Below, piece after piece: positions 1 to 5,389 of a stretch of DNA of 7,504 bases. The notes under the pieces were generated by a model, which was not told where the DNA came from, ran no database searches, and worked only from the letters and a program-made list of their open reading frames with translations. Origin of the DNA: Paracoccaceae bacterium (GTDB lineage: Bacteria > Pseudomonadota > Alphaproteobacteria > Rhodobacterales > Rhodobacteraceae); contig DAOUQK010000180.1 of NCBI GenBank assembly GCA_030625695.1, positions 1-7,504 on the forward strand, written 5' to 3'. Position 1 is the stretch's first letter. The number at the start of each line of letters is the position of its first letter. A program made the translations under genes and the position numbers.

Positions 1-20
1 GGGGTGAAACCCCGCCCTAC
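1..20 (-). repeat. REP-like hairpin, cut by window edge
   Basis: Read on the minus strand this is GTAGGGCGGGGTTTCACCCC, the first 20 nt of the same 23-nt unit that is complete at 320-342. Its GTAGG foot lies at 16-20. The orientation (foot pointing right) matches the right-hand member of the two doublets further on, so a partner probably lies to the left, outside the window. Together with bases 21-37 it is 33/37 identical to 323-359. Confidence 0.75.
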
Positions 21-52
21 AGATGACAACAACGTGTGATCACCCGATGATC

Positions 53-83
53 AGAGCGAATCCAATTGGATTGGTCACGCTCT
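53..83. repeat. Nested palindrome AATCCAATTGGATT with outer arms
   Basis: A perfect 14-bp palindrome, AATCCAATTGGATT (59-72), lies inside a 6-bp inverted repeat, AGAGCG (53-58) and CGCTCT (78-83), with 5 extra bases (GGTCA) on the right side. Just upstream are two copies of TGATCA (37-42 and 48-53). It has no REP foot and is a different structure. Its role is unknown; it could be part of a larger degenerate mobile element or a protein-binding site. Confidence 0.5.
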
Positions 84-122
84 GGCACCAGAACACCCGG
101 GCACTGACTCATGCAGCCATCC

Positions 123-204
123 GTAGGGTGGGGTTCCACCCCACCGCCCCGCCCGGTCCCGCCCGGCAAAGTCAAAGGGATGATGGGTTGAAAACCCATC
201 CTAC
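123..204. repeat. REPIN-like inverted doublet of REP elements
   Basis: The left REP (123-145, plus) has foot GTAGG and stem GGTGGGGT/ACCCCACC with loop TCC. The right REP (182-204, minus) has foot GTAGG when read on the minus strand and stem GATGGGTT/AACCCATC with a 3-nt loop. Both are 23 nt. The feet point outward from the pair, as in REPINs (two inverted REPs mobilised as a unit by RAYT transposases, as known from Pseudomonas and enterobacteria). The 36-nt spacer is rich in C and G. The two stems differ in sequence but each pairs perfectly. No RAYT gene is in this window. Confidence 0.75.
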
Positions 205-234
205 GCAACAATGACAGGCCGGTTTTTGGACGGG

Positions 235-249
235 TTGGTATAATACCAA
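235..249. repeat. Small palindrome TTGGTAT-A-ATACCAA
   Basis: Perfect 7-bp arms, TTGGTAT (235-241) and ATACCAA (243-249), flank a single A. It contains TATAAT (239-244), which looks like a sigma-70 -10 box, but I see no supporting -35 element and no gene downstream. It could be a protein site or the end of a degenerate mobile element. Confidence 0.35.
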
Positions 250-281
250 GGGGCACAAACATCGCATCGTTATCGTCAGGC

Positions 282-342
282 GTAGGGTGGGCAGTTTGCC
301 CACCATCCACCCAGCGAGCGGCGGGGTGAAACCCCGCCCTAC
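282..342. repeat. REPIN-like inverted doublet of REP elements
   Basis: The left REP (282-304, plus) has foot GTAGG and stem GGTGGGCA/TGCCCACC with loop GTT. The right REP (320-342, minus) has stem GGCGGGGT/ACCCCGCC with loop GAA on the plus strand. Both are 23 nt, separated by a 15-nt spacer, with feet facing outward. The right member is the closest relative in the window of the truncated copy at 1-20 and of the copy inside valS at 6615-6636. The similarity to the valS copy continues four bases past the hairpin (GCTC). Confidence 0.78.
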
Positions 343-357
343 CCATGACGTCAACGT

Positions 358-426
358 GTCGGTCTTTGTGCGCCGAGGTGAAACTCGCGAAAAATAAGGC
401 AGGTATACCGGCGCACAAAGACGGAC
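358..426. repeat. Imperfect inverted repeat, 18-bp arms
   Basis: The left arm (358-375, core GTCTTTGTGCGCCG) pairs with the right arm (409-426, core CGGCGCACAAAGAC), 17 of 18 positions matching, around a 33-nt loop. The loop contains a run of A (390-394). It begins one base before the end of the 323-359 duplicated block. There is no U-tract beside either arm, so it does not look like an intrinsic terminator. It may be a degenerate MITE or a structured RNA; I cannot tell which. Confidence 0.6.
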
Positions 427-483
427 CTGTCGACGCACGCCAACTTTCCTTCAAACGATTACCATTCGCTGGCCCATTGACTG

Positions 484-547
484 CGATCAATACCCCTCCT
501 TGATAACATGTTATATATGACATGTTATCAAGGAGGGGTATTGATCG
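484..547. repeat. Perfect 28-bp inverted repeat (64-bp palindrome)
   Basis: The left arm (484-511, beginning CGATCAATACCCCTCC) and right arm (520-547, ending GGAGGGGTATTGATCG) are perfect reverse complements over 28 bp, separated by 8 bases (TATATATG). Each arm holds AAGGAGG, a textbook Shine-Dalgarno sequence read outward, and a smaller palindrome around ACATGT. Such length and perfection is far beyond chance. There is no U-tract on either side, so it is not a standard terminator, and the flanking bases show no clear target-site duplication. Candidates are a minimal inverted-repeat mobile remnant, a cruciform or protein site, or a stable RNA hairpin hiding a ribosome site. Confidence 0.85.
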
Positions 548-714
548 GTGGGCAGAGTTAAAGAGAAAACGTGCGAAAGTCGAACTTGGTATCACCGGTC
601 AACGCGCTCGATACACCTTTTGACCGGACGCCAGGACGCTACCAAAGTGTTTACAGGTGGCCTGGACCATCAACAATATCCTGACAATCGGCCATTTAAG
701 CCAGTGGATCGGTA

Positions 715-2442
715 TTACGCCACCCGATCACCCTTTTTCACCTGAACCGCCCGGTTATCCACCGCCGGCAACATCCGCGCCGGATCGCGCGTTACCATCA
801 CGTCAATCACACTTGGCCGGTCCGTCACCGCAAACGCCGCTCGCAATGCCGGGGCCAGTTGATCGGGGGTCTCAACCCGCTGGCCATGGCATCCCATCGC
901 CTCGGCAACGCCTGCATAATTGGTCTCGCTCAGATCCGACGACTGGTAATTCCCTTCGCCGTACATCAGATGCTGCAACGCCTTGACGTACCCGGATGCC
1001 GCATTGTTCACCACAATCACCGTCACCCCCAGCCCCATGCGCCGTGCGGTCTCCAACTCTCCCAGCACCATGTTGAACCCGCCATCGCCGGTCAGCCCGA
1101 CCACCACCGCGTCCGGTGCCGCCAATTGCACGCCCATCGCCCCCGGTAATCCATAACCGATCGAGGCAAAACCGCGATCAGGCACAAACGCACGGCCCGC
1201 TTTCTTGGTATCAAACAGCAACCCGCCCCAATGTGCCGCAAAGCCGCCATCGGCTATCAGATAACCATCCTCGGGCAATTCCCGGTTCAGTTCCGTGATC
1301 AGCCGCGCCATATGCACCGGTGTCTCGTCGGAATAAAGCCGTTCACTCACGTCTTTGCGCCAGATTTCCATCTTTTCAGGGATTTCCGCCAGATACGCAG
1401 TCCGCGCCGCTTTTTGCGCCACCCCGTCGCCCATAGCGGCGGCAATATCCGCCAGCCCGTCCCGTGCATCCCCCCAAAGTTTCAGGGTCGGCGTAAACGT
1501 CCGCCCCATTTCCTCGGCGACATTATCCAGATGGATCACGGTCGCCTTCGGTCCGGGAATGGAATACCGCTTGGTGGCAATCTCACCCAGCTTACAGCCG
1601 ACCACCAGCAAACAATCGCTTTGTTCGATCAGCGTATTGGCGATCCGGTCATAACGGCCAAACAAGCCGGCACTCAGCGGGTTGTTACAGGCAATTGCCC
1701 CCTTGCCGGTCAGCGTATGCGCCACCGGGATGCCATAATTTTCGGCCATTAAGGTAACCTCGGCTTGCGCCTCGGACAGATGAACGCCACCGCCAACCAA
1801 CATCATCGGCCGCTTCGCTTTGCTCAGCATTTCGGCGGCGCGCGCAACGCCCGGGGCGTCAGGTCGACAGCGCAGGGCAGGGATCGACGTATGCGCGGGG
1901 TTGGCGGTAAAGTCCCCTTCGTCAAACCCAAACATTCCGTGGGCCACATCTTCGGGCACGTTGACAACCACCGGACCCGGGCGGCCCGAGGTGGCAATGG
2001 CAAAGGCCCGGGCGATGATCTCGGGGATCCGCGCGACACTTTCGATCTTCAGCAATTCCTTGCAGGCAGGCCGCAGGATCGACACCTGATCGGTCTCTTG
2101 CGTCATGTTCTTACCGGCGTGATCGCGGTGCGCATCGCCAATGATCGCCACCATTGGCGACCCGGCATTCAGCGCCTCAACCAACCCGGTCACCAGATTG
2201 GTCGCCCCCGGCCCAAGTGTTGCATCCACCAGCCCAACCCGCCCCGAGACTTTGGCATAGGCGTCGGCGGCAAACACTGCACAGCGTTCGTCGTTGATCA
2301 GGTTATGGTTCAGCCCCAACCGCCGCGCCGCATCGTAAAACGGCAGCAATTGAAATCCGCCCATGCCAAACATCGGCCCCGCCCCATGCGCCAGCAACAT
2401 CCGTACAATCGCTTCGCCACCCGTCATTTCGTTACTGCTCAT
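715..2442 (-). CDS. Acetolactate-synthase-like ThDP-dependent enzyme
   Basis: A 575-residue protein with the three-domain layout of the acetohydroxyacid synthase / pyruvate oxidase superfamily. The N-terminal pyrimidine-binding domain carries the cofactor-activating Glu at E52 (INDERCAVFAADAYA) followed by GPGATNLVTG (77-86). The middle domain spans about 195-340. The C-terminal pyrophosphate-binding domain has GDG at 452-454 and NN at 479-480, the normal GDG-X24-NN spacing. Length is typical of the family. The family joins or decarboxylates 2-oxo acids in the cytoplasm. It is probably not the biosynthetic enzyme: the usual FQE(A/C)D segment reads TQETD here (114-118), although RPxxK (124-128) is kept, and no regulatory small-subunit gene (ilvH/ilvN) is present. 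It is third in the operon; its ATG overlaps the TGA of the E1 beta gene by four bases (ATGA). Substrate unknown: acetolactate formation, an oxo-acid decarboxylase or another carboligase are all possible. Confidence 0.92.
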   Translation of the reverse strand: MSSNEMTGGEAIVRMLLAHGAGPMFGMGGFQLLPFYDAARRLGLNHNLINDERCAVFAADAYAKVSGRVGLVDATLGPGATNLVTGLVEALNAGSPMVAIIGDAHRDHAGKNMTQETDQVSILRPACKELLKIESVARIPEIIARAFAIATSGRPGPVVVNVPEDVAHGMFGFDEGDFTANPAHTSIPALRCRPDAPGVARAAEMLSKAKRPMMLVGGGVHLSEAQAEVTLMAENYGIPVAHTLTGKGAIACNNPLSAGLFGRYDRIANTLIEQSDCLLVVGCKLGEIATKRYSIPGPKATVIHLDNVAEEMGRTFTPTLKLWGDARDGLADIAAAMGDGVAQKAARTAYLAEIPEKMEIWRKDVSERLYSDETPVHMARLITELNRELPEDGYLIADGGFAAHWGGLLFDTKKAGRAFVPDRGFASIGYGLPGAMGVQLAAPDAVVVGLTGDGGFNMVLGELETARRMGLGVTVIVVNNAASGYVKALQHLMYGEGNYQSSDLSETNYAGVAEAMGCHGQRVETPDQLAPALRAAFAVTDRPSVIDVMVTRDPARMLPAVDNRAVQVKKGDRVA

Positions 2443-3407
2443 TTTCCTAAAGTCTCCTTGGCTGCGGTCACGATCATATCGACCGTTACCCGCATCTTGT
2501 CTTCCAGATTTGGCGCATAGGCCACCAGTGAGCGCGGCGCGCCCAGGCGTCTTACCGGCCCCTTCAGGGCCTCGCCATGTTCCGCCACCGTCGCCACCAC
2601 CTCAGCGCCAAATCCGCCCACGGCCACCGCCTCATGGGCTACCACCAGCCGCCCGGTCTTGCGCACCGAGTCTAGCACCATTTGTTTGTCCCACGGCCAA
2701 AGTGCCCGCAGGTCAATCACCTCGGCGCTGATACCTTGCCCGGCCAGTGTTTCAGCCGCCTCAACCGACAGGTTGGCGGTATTGGACCAACTAACAATTG
2801 TGACGTCATCGCCCTCCCGCCGGCGCGACGCCGCCCCTATTTCAACTTCAAGTGACGTATCAACCTCACCCTCTAAGCCCCAGATATTCTTATGTTCCAG
2901 ATAAACCACCGGATCATCACAAGCGATTGCCGCCTTCATCATCGAATAATTATCCTGCGGCGTTGACGGGCACAAAACCACCAACCCCGGGATATGCACA
3001 TACCAGCTCTCCAACGACTGTGAATGCTGCGCCGCCGACGACCGCCACAGACCAATTGGCTTGCGGATCACCATCGGCGCGCGTGACTGCCCGCCGAACA
3101 TGAACCGCGCCTTGGCGATCTGGTTGACCAACTCGTCCGTGGCGCACAATGCGAAATCCGAAAACCGCATTTCAACGATGGGCCTTGTACCAACCATCGC
3201 CGCGCCAAACGCCGCCCCCATAATCGCTGCCTCGGAAATCGGCGTGTCCACAACACGATCCTTGCCAAATTCCGCCTGCAACCCAAGGTACTGACCAAAC
3301 ACGCTGCCCCGCCCAAGGTCTTCGCCGACGCACCAGACAGTTTCATCCGCCGTCATTGCTTCCTGCACCGCCAGTCGCGACGCCTCTACATATGTCATTT
3401 TAACCAT
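2439..3407 (-). CDS. 2-oxo acid dehydrogenase-type E1 component, beta subunit
   Basis: A 322-residue protein of the transketolase-like E1 beta family (PdhB, BkdA2, AcoB), at normal family length. The N-terminal half carries TPISEAAIMGAAFGAA (55-70), whose Glu59 is the catalytic Glu that contacts the ThDP aminopyrimidine. AQHSQSLESW (126-135) holds the conserved active-site His128, and LCPSTPQD (145-152) follows. The C-terminal transketolase domain starts near 200 and includes VIDLRALWPWD (230-240). It should form an alpha2beta2 tetramer with the neighbouring alpha subunit. The usual Gly-rich stretch before AQHSQS is replaced by LWRSSA (120-125), possibly reflecting a different substrate or partner. 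The start at 3407 shares one base with the stop of the alpha gene (TGATG), pointing to coupled translation. Acetoin, pyruvate or branched-chain oxo acid specificity cannot be distinguished. Confidence 0.93.
   Translation of the reverse strand: MVKMTYVEASRLAVQEAMTADETVWCVGEDLGRGSVFGQYLGLQAEFGKDRVVDTPISEAAIMGAAFGAAMVGTRPIVEMRFSDFALCATDELVNQIAKARFMFGGQSRAPMVIRKPIGLWRSSAAQHSQSLESWYVHIPGLVVLCPSTPQDNYSMMKAAIACDDPVVYLEHKNIWGLEGEVDTSLEVEIGAASRRREGDDVTIVSWSNTANLSVEAAETLAGQGISAEVIDLRALWPWDKQMVLDSVRKTGRLVVAHEAVAVGGFGAEVVATVAEHGEALKGPVRRLGAPRSLVAYAPNLEDKMRVTVDMIVTAAKETLGK
2454..2459 (-). promoter_or_regulatory. Ribosome binding site of the acetolactate-synthase-like gene
   Basis: AAGGAG on the minus strand, 11 bases before the ATG at 2442. 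It lies inside the end of the E1 beta gene. It supports the first Met over Met6, which would be 26 bases away. Confidence 0.55.
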
Positions 3408-4405
3408 CAGTAGGCCTCCTGCATCGGGCTGCCGATGTCCTGAACATCCGCAAATGCGGCCTCATCCGGTGGAAACGGCGTCGCCGCCGCATCTGCCAGA
3501 ACCTGCTCCATTTCAGCTTGGGCCTCAGAATGGATGGCATCCAAAACATCCTGACCCAGCCCCATTGCCAGCAAAACCGCCCTCTGACGGGCAATCGGAT
3601 CATTCGCCGCAATCTCCTTGTCGGCCTCGCCTTCAGGCCGGTAAGCTCCCGGATCAAACGATGTATGCCCGGTATGGCGATAGGTCACCGCATGCAGGAA
3701 CTCCGGCCCGCCGCCCCCCCTCAGACGGGCGACAATCTCGCCACTGACCTGCGCCACTGCTTCAGCGTCATTGCCATCAACCACCGTGGCCCGCAGGCCA
3801 AGTGCTTCGGCCCGCGCCGCCACACCCGGGCCGCCGGTGACCGAACTGGTGCGGGTGGTGGCGGAATACTGATTATCCTCGCAGATAAACAGGATTGGCA
3901 GGTCAAACACCGAGGCCCAGTTGATGCCTTCCAGAAATGGCCCTCGGTTGGCCGCCCCGTCGCCAAATATATCAACAACTATATGGTCTTGCCCAAGGAT
4001 CTTGATCCCATGTGCCGCCCCGGCGGCAATGGTGATATTGGCGCCAACGACGCCGTTTGCCCCCAGCATGCCAACGCCAAAATCAGCGATATGCATCGAG
4101 CCACCCTTGCCACCGCAACAGCCTCCGGTCCGACCCAGCAACTCACGCATCATCGCCAATGGATCGGCCCCCTTGGCCAACGTATGGCCGTGACCCCGGT
4201 GGGTCGACAACAGGATATCGGCGCGCTTGAGATGCGTCATCACCCCGGCGGCGCAGGCCTCTTGGCCAATCGACGGGTGGATCGCGCCGAGCACCAGCTT
4301 GTCGCGCTCAGCGGCAAGAATGGCGTGTTCCTCAAACGCGCGGATGCGTTCCATCATCACCAGCAATTGCCGGGCGTTCTGGGTATTGTGGCCGGTTTCT
4401 GGCAT
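3407..4405 (-). CDS. 2-oxo acid dehydrogenase-type E1 component, alpha subunit
   Basis: A 332-residue protein of the E1 alpha family (PdhA, AcoA). Visible landmarks are HPSIGQEA (43-50), STHRGHGHTLAKG (67-79) with the family's conserved histidines, GGKGGSMH (98-105), the ThDP diphosphate/Mg site GDGAANRG (148-155) through EDNQYS (176-181), and GHTSFDPGAYR (246-256), the loop that in mammalian E1 carries regulatory serines. With the beta subunit it should decarboxylate a 2-oxo acid, or cleave an acyloin, on ThDP. It is the first gene of the minus-strand operon; AAAGGGGG (4410-4417) lies about four bases before the ATG and probably serves as the ribosome site. No lipoyl-domain E2 or FAD-dependent E3 follows, so this E1 either works with an artificial or unknown acceptor, borrows E2/E3 encoded elsewhere, or acts as a carboligase. 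Length and motifs are complete. Confidence 0.93.
   Translation of the reverse strand: MPETGHNTQNARQLLVMMERIRAFEEHAILAAERDKLVLGAIHPSIGQEACAAGVMTHLKRADILLSTHRGHGHTLAKGADPLAMMRELLGRTGGCCGGKGGSMHIADFGVGMLGANGVVGANITIAAGAAHGIKILGQDHIVVDIFGDGAANRGPFLEGINWASVFDLPILFICEDNQYSATTRTSSVTGGPGVAARAEALGLRATVVDGNDAEAVAQVSGEIVARLRGGGGPEFLHAVTYRHTGHTSFDPGAYRPEGEADKEIAANDPIARQRAVLLAMGLGQDVLDAIHSEAQAEMEQVLADAAATPFPPDEAAFADVQDIGSPMQEAY
3415..3420 (-). promoter_or_regulatory. Ribosome binding site of the E1 beta gene
   Basis: A strong AGGAGG on the minus strand, seven bases upstream of the ATG at 3405-3407. It selects this start over the ATG three codons later (Met4). It lies within the last codons of the E1 alpha gene. 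Confidence 0.75.
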
Positions 4406-4532
4406 TACGCCCCCTTTGCGGATTATCTGTGCGGGGCGGATTCGCCCACTGTTATTGACATGTCATATTCGTATGTGTGCAAATAGTAAAAGTCATTTGA
4501 CCTAACTCCATCAAGAAACCTGGAAATCGCCC
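4406..4532. promoter_or_regulatory. Divergent promoter region between E1 alpha operon and repeat protein gene
   Basis: A 127-bp gap between two divergent genes, so both promoters should lie here. It contains a perfect 10-bp palindrome TGACATGTCA (4456-4465), an imperfect CATA-ttcg-TATG inverted repeat (4464-4475), and GTCA-tt-TGAC (4492-4501), all plausible operator sites. For the plus gene, TTGACA (4455-4460) matches a consensus -35 box and overlaps the palindrome, but the region about 17-19 bases on (TGCAAATAG) is a poor -10. For the minus operon I find only weak candidates, such as TTGCAC on the minus strand near 4477-4482. The regulator is not encoded in this window. Confidence 0.5.
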
Positions 4533-5321
4533 ATGCCCGACCACCCCTTATTGCTGGATTCAATCACCGACGCCGATGCACAGGCGCAGGGCCGGGTGGT
4601 GATCTGCGGCTCTCATGGCGGGATGTATCCGGGTGCGATTGCCTCTCGGGCCGGGGTGCGCGCAGTTTTATTCAACGACGCCGGGATCGGCTTGGACCGG
4701 GCCGGGGTGGCGGGGGTTCTGGCGTTGGCCAACGTAGGGGTTGCCGCCGCCGCACTTGATTGCCAAAGCTGTCACATCGGTTCGGCCAGCGATGCTGCGG
4801 AACATGGTCGGATAAGCGCGGTTAATTCTGTCGCCCAAGCCGTTGGACTGGAATGCGGTATGAGCGCACGCGACGCCGCATCCCTTTTGCAAAACGCTCC
4901 GGACCCCCATGGCACATTGCCACCCGTCCCCGAGGCGCGCCAGACCGGCAGCTTGGGAGGTAACGTGATCCACTGCCTCGACTCGGCCTCGCTGGTTTGC
5001 CCTGACGATATCGCAGCAATTGTCGTCACCGGCTCGCACGGCGCGCTGATCGGTGGCGACCCGGCGCGGGCGATCAAGGCGCACGCACGCGTGGCGGTGT
5101 TCAACGACGCAGGCTTTGGCAAGGACAGCATTGGTATCTCTCGATTGCCAGCACTTGATTTGCTCCAGATCGCCGCCGTGACAGTTTCTTGCCAGTCCGC
5201 AAGAATTGGCGATGCTCTGTCTGCGCTGGAAAGTGGTGTAATTTCTTGTACAAATCGGACATCCCAGGGTTTGGGGGCGGTACAAAACGGACAATTAAAG
5301 GATTGGTTGGCCGGTCTTTGA
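4533..5321 (+). CDS. Hypothetical protein with two tandem ~100-residue repeats
   Basis: A 262-residue protein whose family I do not recognise. It is an internal duplication. Repeat 1 (about 20-118) has GSHGG (26-30), FNDAGIGLD (47-55), CQSCHIG (77-83) and N98. Repeat 2 (about 161-260) has GSHGA (167-171), FNDAGFGKD (190-198), CQSARIGD (220-227) and N241. Equivalent residues are 141-143 apart, and a linker (about 119-158, Pro/Gly-rich at its start) joins them. The alternation of hydrophobic strands with Gly-rich turns suggests an alpha/beta fold, with GSHG and FNDAGxGxD as likely binding or catalytic loops. No signal peptide or membrane span is evident, so it is probably cytoplasmic. The ribosome site is weak (GGA at 4522-4524, 8 bases before the ATG). 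Being divergent from the ThDP operon, it may belong to the same pathway, for example as an isomerase, hydrolase or binding protein; that is inference only. Confidence 0.87.
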   Translation: MPDHPLLLDSITDADAQAQGRVVICGSHGGMYPGAIASRAGVRAVLFNDAGIGLDRAGVAGVLALANVGVAAAALDCQSCHIGSASDAAEHGRISAVNSVAQAVGLECGMSARDAASLLQNAPDPHGTLPPVPEARQTGSLGGNVIHCLDSASLVCPDDIAAIVVTGSHGALIGGDPARAIKAHARVAVFNDAGFGKDSIGISRLPALDLLQIAAVTVSCQSARIGDALSALESGVISCTNRTSQGLGAVQNGQLKDWLAGL

Positions 5322-5389
5322 TGCTAAGGCACTTTCCCTTGCCCGCGCCTTTCGCTAGACGGGGCCGCGACGGATAAGGGACCAAAATC
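5322..5389 (+). promoter_or_regulatory. Candidate valS promoter and leader
   Basis: A 68-bp gap before valS. CTTTCC (5332-5337) and CTAGAC (5355-5360) are 17 bases apart and could be -35 and -10 elements, with transcription starting near 5367. Both match sigma-70 consensus only partly. I see no T-box, terminator or leader peptide, so no attenuation mechanism is suggested. Read-through from the upstream gene is equally possible, because no terminator separates the two. Confidence 0.35.
5376..5381 (+). promoter_or_regulatory. Ribosome binding site of valS
   Basis: AAGGGA, eight bases before the ATG at 5390. It favours this start over the ATG two codons later (5396), which would sit 14 bases away. 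Confidence 0.65.

Larger units (their letters stand above)
1..714. other. Non-coding, repeat-rich intergenic region
   Basis: No convincing protein gene is visible here. Open frames cross the region on both strands, but they run straight through hairpin repeats, have no recognisable domains, and give the stock peptides that GTAGGG palindromes encode (RAGFHP, RRMGFQP). The region holds five REP-like hairpins (1-20, 123-145, 182-204, 282-304, 320-342), a short palindrome at 235-249, a large imperfect inverted repeat at 358-426 and a perfect 28-bp inverted repeat at 484-547. Between 548 and the stop codon of the minus-strand operon at 717, I see only a weak 8-bp inverted repeat (595-602 / 620-627) and no U-tract terminator for that operon. 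The density of repeats suggests a tolerant insertion zone. Confidence 0.8.

Noticed and set aside
484..547. The 28-bp inverted repeat as terminator of the minus-strand operon
   Set aside because: There is no U-tract after the stem on either strand, the stem is much longer than usual, and it lies about 170 bases beyond the stop codon.
17..595. A 192-residue minus-strand open frame across the repeat region
   Set aside because: It reads through REP hairpins, the 358-426 inverted repeat and the 28-bp palindrome, has no domain-like sequence, and its peptides (RAGFHPAA, RRMGFQP) are what the repeats encode by default.
548..745. A plus-strand frame starting with GTG and preceded by AAGGAGG in the right palindrome arm
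   Set aside because: The Shine-Dalgarno is part of a perfect palindrome and occurs equally on the other strand. The protein has no recognisable features and runs into the 3' end of the acetolactate-synthase-like gene.
657..986. A plus-strand frame beginning with a short hydrophobic stretch (ILTIGHLSQWIGI)
   Set aside because: Only about 19 residues look protein-like. Most of it is antisense to the well-supported minus-strand enzyme gene and is Pro/Ser-rich shadow sequence.
1765..2520. A 251-residue plus-strand open frame opposite the acetolactate-synthase-like gene
   Set aside because: Antisense shadow; rich in Arg, His and Gly as expected from the complement of G+C-rich codons.
3518..4486. 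A 322-residue plus-strand open frame opposite the E1 alpha gene
   Set aside because: Antisense shadow of a gene with clear E1 alpha motifs; its own translation shows no family features.
4734..4740. GTAGGGG inside the repeat-protein gene
   Set aside because: No hairpin follows the GTAGG word, and it encodes ordinary residues of repeat 1.
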